Shown here one piece after another: positions 31,053-39,148 of a stretch of DNA of 43,563 nucleotides (position 1 is its first letter; each line of letters opens with the position of its first letter). The translations under genes and the position numbers were made by a program. Under the pieces are notes generated by a model. That model did no database searches. It was given only the letters and a program-made list of their open reading frames with translations, and was not told the DNA's origin. The DNA is from Salinimicrobium xinjiangense DSM 19287 (GTDB lineage: Bacteria > Bacteroidota > Bacteroidia > Flavobacteriales > Flavobacteriaceae): contig NZ_AUIG01000031.1 in assembly GCF_000423585.1 (NCBI RefSeq), forward strand, positions 1-43,563. Direction: 5' to 3'.

Positions 31053-31394
31053 TTATTTCCTGGATTCTACCTTTACTGGTAATTCATAAATTTTATTGGA
31101 GAACCAGTTTTTTCCATGTAGTTTCTGGTTGTCTAATCTTCTCTCCAAAAATGTATTTACCTCTTCATTGGGAGAACTTACGTTTTGAATTTCAATTCTT
31201 TTATCTGCTGTGACTTTAAAAATTACTGTCACAGTAAAACTGTCTTCGATAATAAGATTTGAATCCTTTAGCATCTTCTCAATTTCAACAGGAATTGGTT
31301 CATTTGCGGCGGGATAACCGGCATTAGAGTTTGCAAAAGTTGAGCTTGTCAATACAAGGGCAAAAGCGGCTAAGATAAGTCTGAATTTTTTCAT
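31053..31394 (-). CDS. Small secreted protein, paralogue B
   Basis: With the ATG at 31394 the protein has 113 residues; upstream in-frame codons overlap its promoter and are excluded. The signal peptide is KKFRLILAAFALVLTSSTFA. The mature part lines up with paralogue A along its whole length: PVEIEKMLKD, TVTVIFKVTADKRIEIQNV, SSPNEEVNTFLERRLDNQKL and KIYELPVKVE. The protein has no cysteines and no lipobox. The function is unknown. An ECF-like promoter and a conserved leader suggest induction by envelope stress; this is inference. Confidence 0.75.
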   Translation of the reverse strand: MKKFRLILAAFALVLTSSTFANSNAGYPAANEPIPVEIEKMLKDSNLIIEDSFTVTVIFKVTADKRIEIQNVSSPNEEVNTFLERRLDNQKLHGKNWFSNKIYELPVKVESRK

Positions 31395-31439
31395 GATGGT
31401 TCGTTTTAAATTAATGATTATTGATTGATGTTCTACCCT

Positions 31440-31469
31440 AAAGACTGTCACGGAAGATTTTTTGTTACA
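31440..31469 (-). promoter_or_regulatory. ECF-sigma-like promoter of paralogue B
   Basis: On the minus strand TGTAAC (31469-31464), an 18-bp spacer and GTCTTT (31445-31440), 45 bp before the ATG. Confidence 0.5.
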
Positions 31470-31686
31470 GTAAACATTTTCCAATAACAGGATTTTAACA
31501 TCCTTCGTTTACAGAAAAGTTTTCAGCAGGTGTCTCCAGCCTTGCCGGTAACTCAGAAAACGTCTTGATTATCAACTGCTACAGAAGGACTTGTGCGCCT
31601 TGTGAAATTTCAACCCTAAAAAAGTTTATTCCGATCCTTCTGGAGAAGAAGCAAGGAAATCAAATGACCGGAGAAGAAAATAAAAA
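31470..31686. other. Gene-free stretch between paralogue B and sucC
   Basis: About 215 bp without a supportable gene. A plus-strand frame of about 70 codons without a start (containing RTCAPCEIS, a CxxC pair) is open from roughly 31500, but nothing else supports it. It has no similarity that I recognise and may be chance or a decayed gene. Confidence 0.4.
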
Positions 31687-31706
31687 ACCCCGGATCGCTC
31701 CGGGGT
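31687..31706 (-). terminator. sucC terminator
   Basis: On the minus strand ACCCCGGA-GCGA-TCCGGGGT, a GNRA-type loop, then TTTTTT. It lies 25 bp after the sucC stop. Confidence 0.92.
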
Positions 31707-31730
31707 CTGTCATTAAAATATAATTTTAGT

Positions 31731-32921
31731 CTAAGAAAGTACTTCCTGAACTTTATCTGCAGCTTCCTGAAATTCTACTGCACTATAAACGTCGAGTCCG
31801 CTGTTATCAATTATTTCTTTTGCAATATCTGCATTGGTTCCCTGCAAACGAACAATAATAGGAACATGGATGTTACCCATATTTTTATAAGCATCAACAA
31901 TTCCCTGGGCTACACGATCACAACGTACAATACCTCCAAAGATATTGACAAGAATAGCCTTTACCTTATCATCCTTTAAAATGAGACGGAAGGCCTCTTC
32001 AACTCTTTTAGCATCGGCAGTACCTCCAACATCAAGGAAGTTTGCGGGTTCACCCCCTGCCTGTTTGATAAGGTCCATAGTCGCCATGGCAAGACCTGCA
32101 CCGTTCACCATACATCCAACGTTTCCGTCAAGATCAACATAGTTAAGACCTACCTCACGAGCTTCAACTTCTACGGGACTTTCCTCACGAACATCCCTCA
32201 TTTCCGCATAATCTTTATGACGAAAAAGAGCGTTATCATCAAGAGTTACCTTTGCATCTACTGCGAGTATCTTATCATCACTGGTTTTTAATACCGGGTT
32301 GATCTCGAACAGGGAAGAATCAGATTTTGTAAAGGCTTCATATAAAGCCATAACAAATTTTGTCATTTCCTTAAAAGCATTCCCGCTCAATCCAAGGTTG
32401 AAAGCAATTCTACGCGCCTGGAACGGCAATAAACCAACTGCAGGATCAATTTCTTCGTTAAAGATCAAATGCGGAGTTTCTTCGGCTACAGTCTCTATAT
32501 CCACACCACCTTCTGTTGAATACATGATCATATTTCTACCTGTACCACGATTAAGAAGAACAGACATGTAGTATTCTTCAGGTTCACTATCTCCCGGATA
32601 GTAAACGTCTTCGGCGATAAGTACCTGATGAACTTTTTTACCTTCCGCAGAGGTCTGTGGGGTTACCAGGTTCATACCTATAATTTGTCCTGCAAGATCT
32701 TCTACTTCCTGAAGATTTTTAGCAAGTTTTACTCCTCCACCTTTTCCACGCCCCCCGGCATGAACCTGGGCCTTAATAACATGCCATCCGGTGCCGGTTT
32801 GTTCAGTAAGTTTTTTTGCAGCTTCTACTGCTTCTTTAGCATCCTGGGCTACGATCCCACGCTGAATGCGCACTCCAAAACTGCTTAAAATCTCTTTTCC
32901 CTGATATTCGTGTATGTTCAT
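31731..32921 (-). CDS. sucC: Succinate--CoA ligase (ADP-forming) subunit beta
   Basis: SucC is the ATP-grasp subunit of the TCA-cycle enzyme that makes ATP or GTP from succinyl-CoA. The 396-residue length is normal. It starts MNIHEYQGKEILSSFGV and has HAGGRGKGGGVKLAKN (53-68), LFEINPVLKTSDD (near 205), VDAKVTLDDNALFRH, the GNVGCMVNGAGLAMATMD segment, and FLDVGGTADAKRV followed by NIFGGIVRCD. sucD is not adjacent; in Bacteroidota the two subunit genes are often unlinked. It has a well-formed promoter and terminator and is transcribed alone. Confidence 0.98.
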   Translation of the reverse strand: MNIHEYQGKEILSSFGVRIQRGIVAQDAKEAVEAAKKLTEQTGTGWHVIKAQVHAGGRGKGGGVKLAKNLQEVEDLAGQIIGMNLVTPQTSAEGKKVHQVLIAEDVYYPGDSEPEEYYMSVLLNRGTGRNMIMYSTEGGVDIETVAEETPHLIFNEEIDPAVGLLPFQARRIAFNLGLSGNAFKEMTKFVMALYEAFTKSDSSLFEINPVLKTSDDKILAVDAKVTLDDNALFRHKDYAEMRDVREESPVEVEAREVGLNYVDLDGNVGCMVNGAGLAMATMDLIKQAGGEPANFLDVGGTADAKRVEEAFRLILKDDKVKAILVNIFGGIVRCDRVAQGIVDAYKNMGNIHVPIIVRLQGTNADIAKEIIDNSGLDVYSAVEFQEAADKVQEVLS

Positions 32922-32955
32922 AATAAGGTGTTTCTTCAGTATTAGTTATGGTCCA

Positions 32956-32987
32956 CAAAAGTAACAAATGTAATAGGATTCTGCCAA
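32956..32987 (-). promoter_or_regulatory. sucC promoter (TTG-N21-TACTTTTG)
   Basis: On the minus strand TTG (32987-32985), a 21-bp spacer and TACTTTTG (32963-32956) match the Bacteroidota consensus in sequence and spacing. The leader to the ATG is about 30 nt. Confidence 0.75.
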
Positions 32988-33023
32988 TCTTTTTTAGCAA
33001 TGAAGGCCTGTTTCACAAATTCC

Positions 33024-33680
33024 TCACTTTTTGCTCTTTAACCTGAATTCCCGGAAATCGAGCGGATCAAAATTTCTGAAATGTCCGTTTAGTTCAATAA
33101 CCTGTTTAGTACGGTTCATTTCCTGAACTATTGGAATAGTAATAAGCAGATGATTGACGAGATATTCCTGCCGTGCTTTTTCTGAAATCAGCTTCAACAG
33201 GGCGTACTCCTGTTGAAGGGAAAGCCCGATCTTATGCGCGAGCGTAAAGCTCCTGAAGGAAGGTATGTCAAGTTTGGGAGGGGGCACCTCCAGGTGAAAA
33301 TACAACTCAAAAATGAGCTCCAGAAGCTGATTTTTTAAGGTCTCTGTCGCATCATCCCTGTCCTGCAAAAATCTTACATCCCCTGCGGCATACATCTTTC
33401 CTTTTTCATTGTGTTCAAATTCCCTGATCCTGAAAACCCGAAGACCTTTGCAAATGATATCCTTTGCACCCGAATTATAATTTCTTCTTACTTCGAGCAG
33501 TTCCATTTCGGTTCCATAATCGAGACGGCTTTCCATATATACCGGAATCCCGAAGGTAGCTCCCGTTGTTTCACAGTCCTGGATCAACTGCTTATATCGC
33601 TCTTCAAAAATGTGCAGCGGCAGTTGTTCTCCTGGAAAAACTACAGTTTGTAATGGAAATAAAGGCAACCGGGAGCTCAT
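33024..33680 (-). CDS. LON peptidase substrate-binding-domain protein
   Basis: The 218-residue protein is the Lon N-terminal domain alone, without ATPase or protease parts. The N-terminus LPLFPLQTVVFPGEQLPLHIFEERYKQLI is the family signature (LPLFPL, VxFPG, LPLxIFEPRY). The helical second half has LSLQQEYALLKLISEKARQEYLVNHL, corresponding to the bundle after the PUA-like beta fold. Such stand-alone proteins are widespread; a role as substrate adaptor is assumed, not shown. It is divergent from lysA. Confidence 0.92.
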   Translation of the reverse strand: MSSRLPLFPLQTVVFPGEQLPLHIFEERYKQLIQDCETTGATFGIPVYMESRLDYGTEMELLEVRRNYNSGAKDIICKGLRVFRIREFEHNEKGKMYAAGDVRFLQDRDDATETLKNQLLELIFELYFHLEVPPPKLDIPSFRSFTLAHKIGLSLQQEYALLKLISEKARQEYLVNHLLITIPIVQEMNRTKQVIELNGHFRNFDPLDFREFRLKSKK

Positions 33681-33833
33681 AAGTGATTGATTGACAGTGT
33701 TAAATTACAAAATAAACTTTATCTGCTACATTTTCCTTTCTTAAATTTCTGCCCCTGCTCATTTACAGAAATAACAATTTGTTACAATTCGTTATTTTCT
33801 CTACTGCACTGCCTGAAATTGGAAATTCCCTAT

Positions 33834-33841
33834 TACTTTTG
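33834..33841 (+). promoter_or_regulatory. -7 box of the lysA promoter
   Basis: TACTTTTG, a perfect TAnnTTTG, lies 21 bp before the lysA ATG. The only nearby TTG is 12 bp upstream, too close for a standard -33 box. Confidence 0.55.
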
Positions 33842-33862
33842 CCCTTTTAATCTGAACAAGAA

Positions 33863-35080
33863 ATGAACAATCAGGACCTATTGACAATAGCAGAAAAATT
33901 CGGAAGCCCCGTTTATGTATATGATGCCGAAAAAATTATTTCGCAATACAAGCGGTTAACCGGGGCTTTTAGTAAGGTAAAAAATTTGCGTATACATTAT
34001 GCCGTAAAAGCCTTGTCCAATATTTCAATCCTAAGTCTTTTTAAAAACCTCGGTGCCGGTCTTGATACAGTTTCAATTCAGGAAGTAAAACTCGGTTTAA
34101 AAGCCGGCGTAGATCCTTCACAGATCATCTATACTCCTAACGGTGTTTCTCTAGAAGAAATAGAAAAGGTGGCAGAAATGGGAGTGCAGATCAATATTGA
34201 CAATCTTTCCATTCTGGAGCAATTTGGGACCAAACATCCACAGGTTCCTGTGTGCATCAGAATAAACCCACACGTGATGGCGGGAGGAAATACAAATATA
34301 TCTGTAGGACATATTGATTCAAAATTCGGCATTTCCATTCACCAGATTCCTCATGTTCTTAGAATAGTCGAAAATACAGGCATGAACATTAACGGGATCC
34401 ATATGCACACCGGAAGTGATATTCTTGATATCGAAGTTTTCCTGTATGCTTCTGAAATTCTTTTTGATACGGCCCGTCATTTTAAAGAACTGGAGTTTAT
34501 CGACTTTGGAAGCGGATTTAAAGTTCCTTATAAAGAAGGTGATATAGAAACTAACATAGAAGAACTGGGAGAAAAACTGACGAAAAAATTTAATTCCTTC
34601 TGCAAGGAATATGGACGGGATCTAACCCTGGCCTTTGAACCGGGAAAATTCCTGGTAAGTGAAGCCGGAAAATTCCTGGTCAAAGTAAATGTGATCAAGC
34701 AAACGACTTCCACTGTTTTCGCCCAGGTAGACAGCGGATTCAACCACCTAATCAGGCCAATGTTCTATGGTTCCCGGCATGAGATCCACAATATTTCTAA
34801 TCCTGAAGGGAAAGAGAGATTCTATTCTGTAGTAGGATACATTTGTGAAACCGACACCTTTGCGGGCAACCGCAGGATCACTGAAATAAAAGAAGGTGAT
34901 ATTCTGGCTTTTGATAATGCAGGAGCCTATTGCTTCTCAATGTCCAGCAATTTTAATTCAAGGTTTAGACCCCCGGAAGTATTATGGTATCAGGGAGAGG
35001 CATATCTGATTAGAGAAAGGGAAACTTTTGAAGATATCACAAGAGGACAGCTTCAGGTGGAGCTTAATCTACCCGTTTAG
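33863..35080 (+). CDS. lysA: Diaminopimelate decarboxylase
   Basis: LysA decarboxylates meso-diaminopimelate to lysine and needs PLP. The 405-residue protein has the alanine-racemase-type barrel: FGSPVYVYDAEKI (14-26), IHYAVKALSNISIL with the PLP lysine, RINPHVMAGGN, GIHMHTGSDI, IDFGSGFKVPY, and AFEPGKFLV. The C-terminal beta domain has the catalytic GYICETDTFAGNR and DNAGAYCFSMSSNFNSR motifs. It ends 7 bp before the convergent trkH stop without a visible terminator between them. dapD of the same pathway is 29 kb away. Confidence 0.97.
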   Translation: MNNQDLLTIAEKFGSPVYVYDAEKIISQYKRLTGAFSKVKNLRIHYAVKALSNISILSLFKNLGAGLDTVSIQEVKLGLKAGVDPSQIIYTPNGVSLEEIEKVAEMGVQINIDNLSILEQFGTKHPQVPVCIRINPHVMAGGNTNISVGHIDSKFGISIHQIPHVLRIVENTGMNINGIHMHTGSDILDIEVFLYASEILFDTARHFKELEFIDFGSGFKVPYKEGDIETNIEELGEKLTKKFNSFCKEYGRDLTLAFEPGKFLVSEAGKFLVKVNVIKQTTSTVFAQVDSGFNHLIRPMFYGSRHEIHNISNPEGKERFYSVVGYICETDTFAGNRRITEIKEGDILAFDNAGAYCFSMSSNFNSRFRPPEVLWYQGEAYLIRERETFEDITRGQLQVELNLPV

Positions 35081-35087
35081 CCATTTT

Positions 35088-36581
35088 TCAAGTTGCTATT
35101 GCTTTAAGCCGGTTTTGGGCCAGGTAGAAAGGAGATATCAGGGTGATCACCACAGCCATAATCTCCAGCCTTCCCAGCCACATCAATAGTGAAAGGAGAT
35201 ACTTTGCATTTCGGGGCATATCCGATCCCGTAACTCCGGTGCTGAGTCCTACGTTACTTAAGGCGGAGGCAGTATCAAACAGGATCTGGTAAAAAGTATA
35301 CTGTTCTCCAACCATTACTGTGAGAAGGAAAGTTCCTATAACCAATGTAATAACCCATAGGAACAAAATATTGGCAGCCTGCTGAATGTGATTTCTTACC
35401 TCTCTGGCATCCTTGGGTTTCCCGTTGAAAGTTACGGTAGCTTCCTTTTCTTCCGGATTCCAGACTTGCTTTATACTCCTCCAGATTCCTTTGGTAAACC
35501 ATGCGAATCTTATAGTTTTTATACCGCCTCCCGTTGATCCGCCATTAGCTCCTAAAAGCATGAGAATAATCAGTACAAAAACAGGAGACATTGGCCAGGT
35601 ACTAAGATCTTCAGTATTTAATCCGCAGGTGGCAAGGGCTGAAGTAGCCTGGAAAAGAAGATCAATAAAATTCACTTGTGGATAAATCCAGAATAGCAGA
35701 AAAAATCCAGCAATCAGAAAGAAAAAAAAGTAGTGCAGCTGCGTTTGCTTTAAAAATCGTCTGAGGTCAATTTTAAAGATTAGAATATAATGTATCTTAA
35801 AAGCAATAGCTCCGGCTATCATTATGCCAACAGTAAGTGCTTTTATGTTAGTATTATAATCTGTAAAACTGTTGGGAGTTATTGAAAAACCTCCGGTACC
35901 CAAAGCCGTCATACCGTGATTAAGAGCTTGCCAAAAAGGCATCCCCGCCAGGAAATAAAGCAAAATTGATATGAGCGTATAGCCAATGTATATCCACCAG
36001 ATCTTATGAATAGTAGCACTGAGAGGTGCGTCATCTATTTGCCAGTTACGGGTTTCAGCTTCATATAAGCGTTTATCATCGTGATTAAGTTTTAATAGTA
36101 AGGAAGCAAGCATGATCACTCCTATTCCTCCAATCCATTCTGAAAAAGTACGCCACCATTGCAGAGTATGCGGAATTTGAGATGGATCCTCCAGCATGGT
36201 GAGACCGGTGCCGGTAAAGCCCGAAATAGATTCAAAAATACTGTTTTCCAGAATGAAAAAGACCGGAAGTTCTGCAAACATTCCCTGGGGTGCTGTAAGT
36301 GCAATTCCATAAAAAGGAATTGTGCCGAAAAGAGAAATTAATAACCACGCAAGCGCAACCAATATTACAGAAAGGCCTTTGTTCGTCTCTTCAGCTCCTT
36401 TGAAAACATGATAAAATATCTGTCCGGTGATAAGGCTAATCAATGCCATTCCTGCAAAAGGCCAAATGGCAAACCATTCCGAAAAATAAATTATAACCGG
36501 GAGAGATAAAACAGCCAAACCTGCAGGAATGTGCAGGAGTTTCCCTATGTCTCTCAGAAAAGCTCTTATTGGAGATCCCAA
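35088..36581 (-). CDS. trkH: TrkH-type potassium uptake protein
   Basis: The 497-residue inner-membrane protein is the K+-translocating subunit of a Trk/Ktr system. It has the repeated membrane-pore-membrane units with degenerate selectivity filters: FTGTGLT (first), ALGTGGFSI (second), TCGLNTEDL (third) and SNVGLSTGV (fourth). GANGGSTGGGIKTIRFAW is the intramembrane gate loop between the third pore and the next helix. The start is a TTG; no in-frame ATG precedes it before a stop. The TrkA/KtrA NAD-binding subunit is not adjacent, but a K+-channel-like gene lies upstream on the same strand, 159 bp away. Confidence 0.93.
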   Translation of the reverse strand: MGSPIRAFLRDIGKLLHIPAGLAVLSLPVIIYFSEWFAIWPFAGMALISLITGQIFYHVFKGAEETNKGLSVILVALAWLLISLFGTIPFYGIALTAPQGMFAELPVFFILENSIFESISGFTGTGLTMLEDPSQIPHTLQWWRTFSEWIGGIGVIMLASLLLKLNHDDKRLYEAETRNWQIDDAPLSATIHKIWWIYIGYTLISILLYFLAGMPFWQALNHGMTALGTGGFSITPNSFTDYNTNIKALTVGIMIAGAIAFKIHYILIFKIDLRRFLKQTQLHYFFFFLIAGFFLLFWIYPQVNFIDLLFQATSALATCGLNTEDLSTWPMSPVFVLIILMLLGANGGSTGGGIKTIRFAWFTKGIWRSIKQVWNPEEKEATVTFNGKPKDAREVRNHIQQAANILFLWVITLVIGTFLLTVMVGEQYTFYQILFDTASALSNVGLSTGVTGSDMPRNAKYLLSLLMWLGRLEIMAVVITLISPFYLAQNRLKAIAT

Positions 36582-36622
36582 AGATGGAAGATTTTTATCG
36601 GATTATTATTTGAAATAAACAG

Positions 36623-36636
36623 GTGAAACATTTCAC
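36623..36636. promoter_or_regulatory. Palindrome upstream of trkH
   Basis: GTGAAA-CA-TTTCAC has perfect 6-bp arms and lies 42 bp before the trkH start codon, in the spacer after the channel gene. It could be an operator for K+ control; no match to a known regulator is claimed. Confidence 0.3.
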
Positions 36637-36740
36637 ACGACGCCGGAATTTTCGTCCCACATCAAATTATATAAAAGAGAAGGAAAGAGTAATAAAATAT
36701 TATTAAATTTTGAAAAGGATTTTCAGCTGAATTTCTGATC

Positions 36741-37715
36741 TCAGGATTTTATCTTCAATTTGTATACTTCTTTCCAGTCCCAACCAGCGTATTGCAGACT
36801 CGAGGTAAACTGTTTATCTGTAAACTTTTTCTCCTCGTAATTATAACCATACTTCTTCCAGTAACTTCGCAGGGTTAAGAGTTTATCTGGATGATAATCT
36901 CCCGCTTCAGGCTCTTCAAGTCCCAATTCAAGATACTTTTCTATGGCACATATTGTAGAGCTAAGTTTATTATACTGAATGCTCTGCGTTTCCCAATCCT
37001 GGCGAATAACCATTAGAACTTCATATAAACGGGCCAGCTGGAGAATCAACGCAGCTTTCTCATTCTTAGTTAAAAAATAACTCACCATTGGAAAGGCCAG
37101 GTAACTGCTTGCATTTTTGAGAATTTGCTGCCTCAATTCTCCGGCGTCGGAAATGAAAGCAGAAAGTGCATCCTGATTTGTAAAATAATCATAAATCTCT
37201 TCTACATCTTCCCCGATTGAAGAAATAAAGAAGGAAAGCTCCTTTTTAGACAAAACAGCATTTATAACACTCAGAAGATATGTAAGACCTGTTGTGATCA
37301 ATATAAATCCGGAGAAGGAAAGAATTCCGGTAAGGACACGGGAAGTATCATTGCCTGGAACAAAATCCCCTATCCCCAATGTTGAAAGCACATAAGAAGT
37401 AAAATAAAATATATCCACATTACTTCCGAGTAATCCTGTAGCTCCATGTATAACCATATCATCGTCTGCGCTAAAGACAATGAAAGCTCCTAGGAAAAGA
37501 AGAAGTAACCATATACAAGTCGTTATCAGCAGATGTATGGTTCCGGAATATAAGAAGATACTCCTGTTCCTGTTTTGTAAAATGAGACGGTTGAGAAGTT
37601 GATTTAAAATTCTTGAGAAAATCCCAAAACCATTCCCGGAAAGTGTGGTGTGAAAAAAATCAAGAAAGATTAGGACAATTATAGTAAGACCTAAAATTAT
37701 TTGAACCGTCTGCAT
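36741..37715 (-). CDS. Potassium-channel-like membrane protein
   Basis: With the ATG at 37715 the protein has 324 residues; the upstream TTG adds 15. It has membrane segments at about 2-22, 55-80 and 125-150. A pore loop, YVLSTLGIGDFVPG, sits before the last; TLGIGD replaces the usual T-x-GYGD selectivity filter. The C-terminal 170 residues are cytosolic and helical (KELSFFISSIGEDVEEIYDYF, then KNEKAALILQLARLYEVLMVIRQD) and end with WDWKEVYKLK. No RCK domain is visible. It is probably an Ion_trans_2 family cation channel; selectivity for K+ is uncertain because of the filter change. It precedes trkH on the same strand. Confidence 0.8.
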   Translation of the reverse strand: MQTVQIILGLTIIVLIFLDFFHTTLSGNGFGIFSRILNQLLNRLILQNRNRSIFLYSGTIHLLITTCIWLLLLFLGAFIVFSADDDMVIHGATGLLGSNVDIFYFTSYVLSTLGIGDFVPGNDTSRVLTGILSFSGFILITTGLTYLLSVINAVLSKKELSFFISSIGEDVEEIYDYFTNQDALSAFISDAGELRQQILKNASSYLAFPMVSYFLTKNEKAALILQLARLYEVLMVIRQDWETQSIQYNKLSSTICAIEKYLELGLEEPEAGDYHPDKLLTLRSYWKKYGYNYEEKKFTDKQFTSSLQYAGWDWKEVYKLKIKS

Positions 37716-37846
37716 AAATTCTAAATTAATTAAAAGCTCCTTAAAAATTTCTAATATCAACTTAAACTTTTCTAAAGCTTCAGCTCAAAATTTCCTTTTC
37801 AGCCTTTGATTTTTGTACATTATAATACACCAAAAAAAAGCTGATT

Positions 37847-39139
37847 ATGAACATGGAAAAAGAAAAAGACAGGGATTATATAAAACCCCTTCAGAATGCA
37901 AAAGACCTGGATCCGCTTTTGGAGAAGATTGGAGATTCAAAATATGTTCTACTTGGAGAAGCCAGTCATGGCACTCATGAATATTACACCTGGAGGGCAG
38001 AGATCTCTAAACGTCTTATTGAAGAAAAAGGATTCTCATTTGTAGCGGTAGAGGGAGATTGGCCGGACTGCTTTAAGATCAACCGCTGGATCAAGGATCT
38101 TCCGGGAACACCGCAGGGTATTTCTGAAGTACTGCAGGAATTCAGTCGCTGGCCAACCTGGATGTGGGCTAACTGGGAAATCGCCGCTTTTGCAGAATGG
38201 CTAAAGAACCACAACAGCAAACTAGATTTTAAAAAGAAAGTTGGATTCTATGGTCTCGACGTTTACAGCCTTTGGGAATCTATGGAAACTATAGTTAAAT
38301 ATCTGGAAAAGGAAGATCCGGCAACTGCTGCTCTTGCTCGACAGGCCGCCGAATGTTTCGAGCCATACAGAAAAAACGACTCCTATGTAACGGCCTATCG
38401 CGGACTTAAACAGAAATGTCGTAATGAGGTAGTTCAGCTGCTTAAGGAAGTCCGCCAAAGAACAGATCAGTACGAGAATGAACCTGAAGCGGGTCTCAAT
38501 GCCGAATTAAATTCCCTGGTACTCCAAAATGCTGAAAAATATTATGAGGCAATGGCGCTGTTTGACCATTCCTCCTGGAACGTAAGGGACAGCCATATGG
38601 TTGAAACCTTAAACACTTTAATGGATTATCACGGTGAAGATTCAAAAGTTATTGTTTGGGAGCACAATACGCACATTGGAGACGCCCGCGCCACAGATAT
38701 GGCAGCCTCAGGTTTACATAATGTAGGGCAACTGGTGCGCCAGCAGCACAAAAAGGATGGGGTAGTCCTGGTAGGTTTTGGATCTTATGAAGGATCTGTT
38801 ATGGCAGGAGAATTTTGGGGTGCCCCAATGCAAAATATGGAACTCCCAAAAGCTATTGAGGGAAGCATAGAAAAAGTCCTGCACACCATGGGAGCAGAAA
38901 ATAAGTTACTCCTGTTTGAAGAAGGTTCAGAATTATACAAGAAGCTAAAGGATAAGATTGGGCATCGAGCCGTAGGTGTAGTCTACGACCCTCACCGGGA
39001 AAGAGGCAATTATGTACCCTCAAAAATGGCAAAAAGATATGATGCTTTTCTTTACATTGACAAGACTCAGGGTCTTCATCCGCTGCATCTCAAACCCGAC
39101 GGAAGTAAAACTCCCGAAACATATCCTTTCGGAATTTAA
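37847..39139 (+). CDS. Erythromycin-esterase family protein
   Basis: The 430-residue cytosolic enzyme belongs to the erythromycin esterase (Ere) superfamily. It has the conserved GEASHGTHEYY (near 34-44, active-site Glu/His), VEGDWPDCFKINRW (near 67-80), SRWPTWMWAN, the catalytic-site segment VWEHNTHIGDARATDM, and HRAVGVVYDP near the end. Chromosomal members like this one are common in environmental bacteria. Most are not shown to hydrolyse macrolides, so a resistance role should not be assumed. No signal peptide. The MBL hydrolase gene follows 9 bp later, so the two form an operon. Confidence 0.92.
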   Translation: MNMEKEKDRDYIKPLQNAKDLDPLLEKIGDSKYVLLGEASHGTHEYYTWRAEISKRLIEEKGFSFVAVEGDWPDCFKINRWIKDLPGTPQGISEVLQEFSRWPTWMWANWEIAAFAEWLKNHNSKLDFKKKVGFYGLDVYSLWESMETIVKYLEKEDPATAALARQAAECFEPYRKNDSYVTAYRGLKQKCRNEVVQLLKEVRQRTDQYENEPEAGLNAELNSLVLQNAEKYYEAMALFDHSSWNVRDSHMVETLNTLMDYHGEDSKVIVWEHNTHIGDARATDMAASGLHNVGQLVRQQHKKDGVVLVGFGSYEGSVMAGEFWGAPMQNMELPKAIEGSIEKVLHTMGAENKLLLFEEGSELYKKLKDKIGHRAVGVVYDPHRERGNYVPSKMAKRYDAFLYIDKTQGLHPLHLKPDGSKTPETYPFGI

Positions 39140-39148
39140 TCTGAAGCT

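Noticed and set aside
34635-34685. Short direct repeat GGAAAATTCCTGGT within lysA (GKFLV twice)
   Set aside because: It lies in a normal part of the decarboxylase (EPGKFLVSEAG...FLVKVN) where the family already has a similar doubling. It does not disturb the frame.
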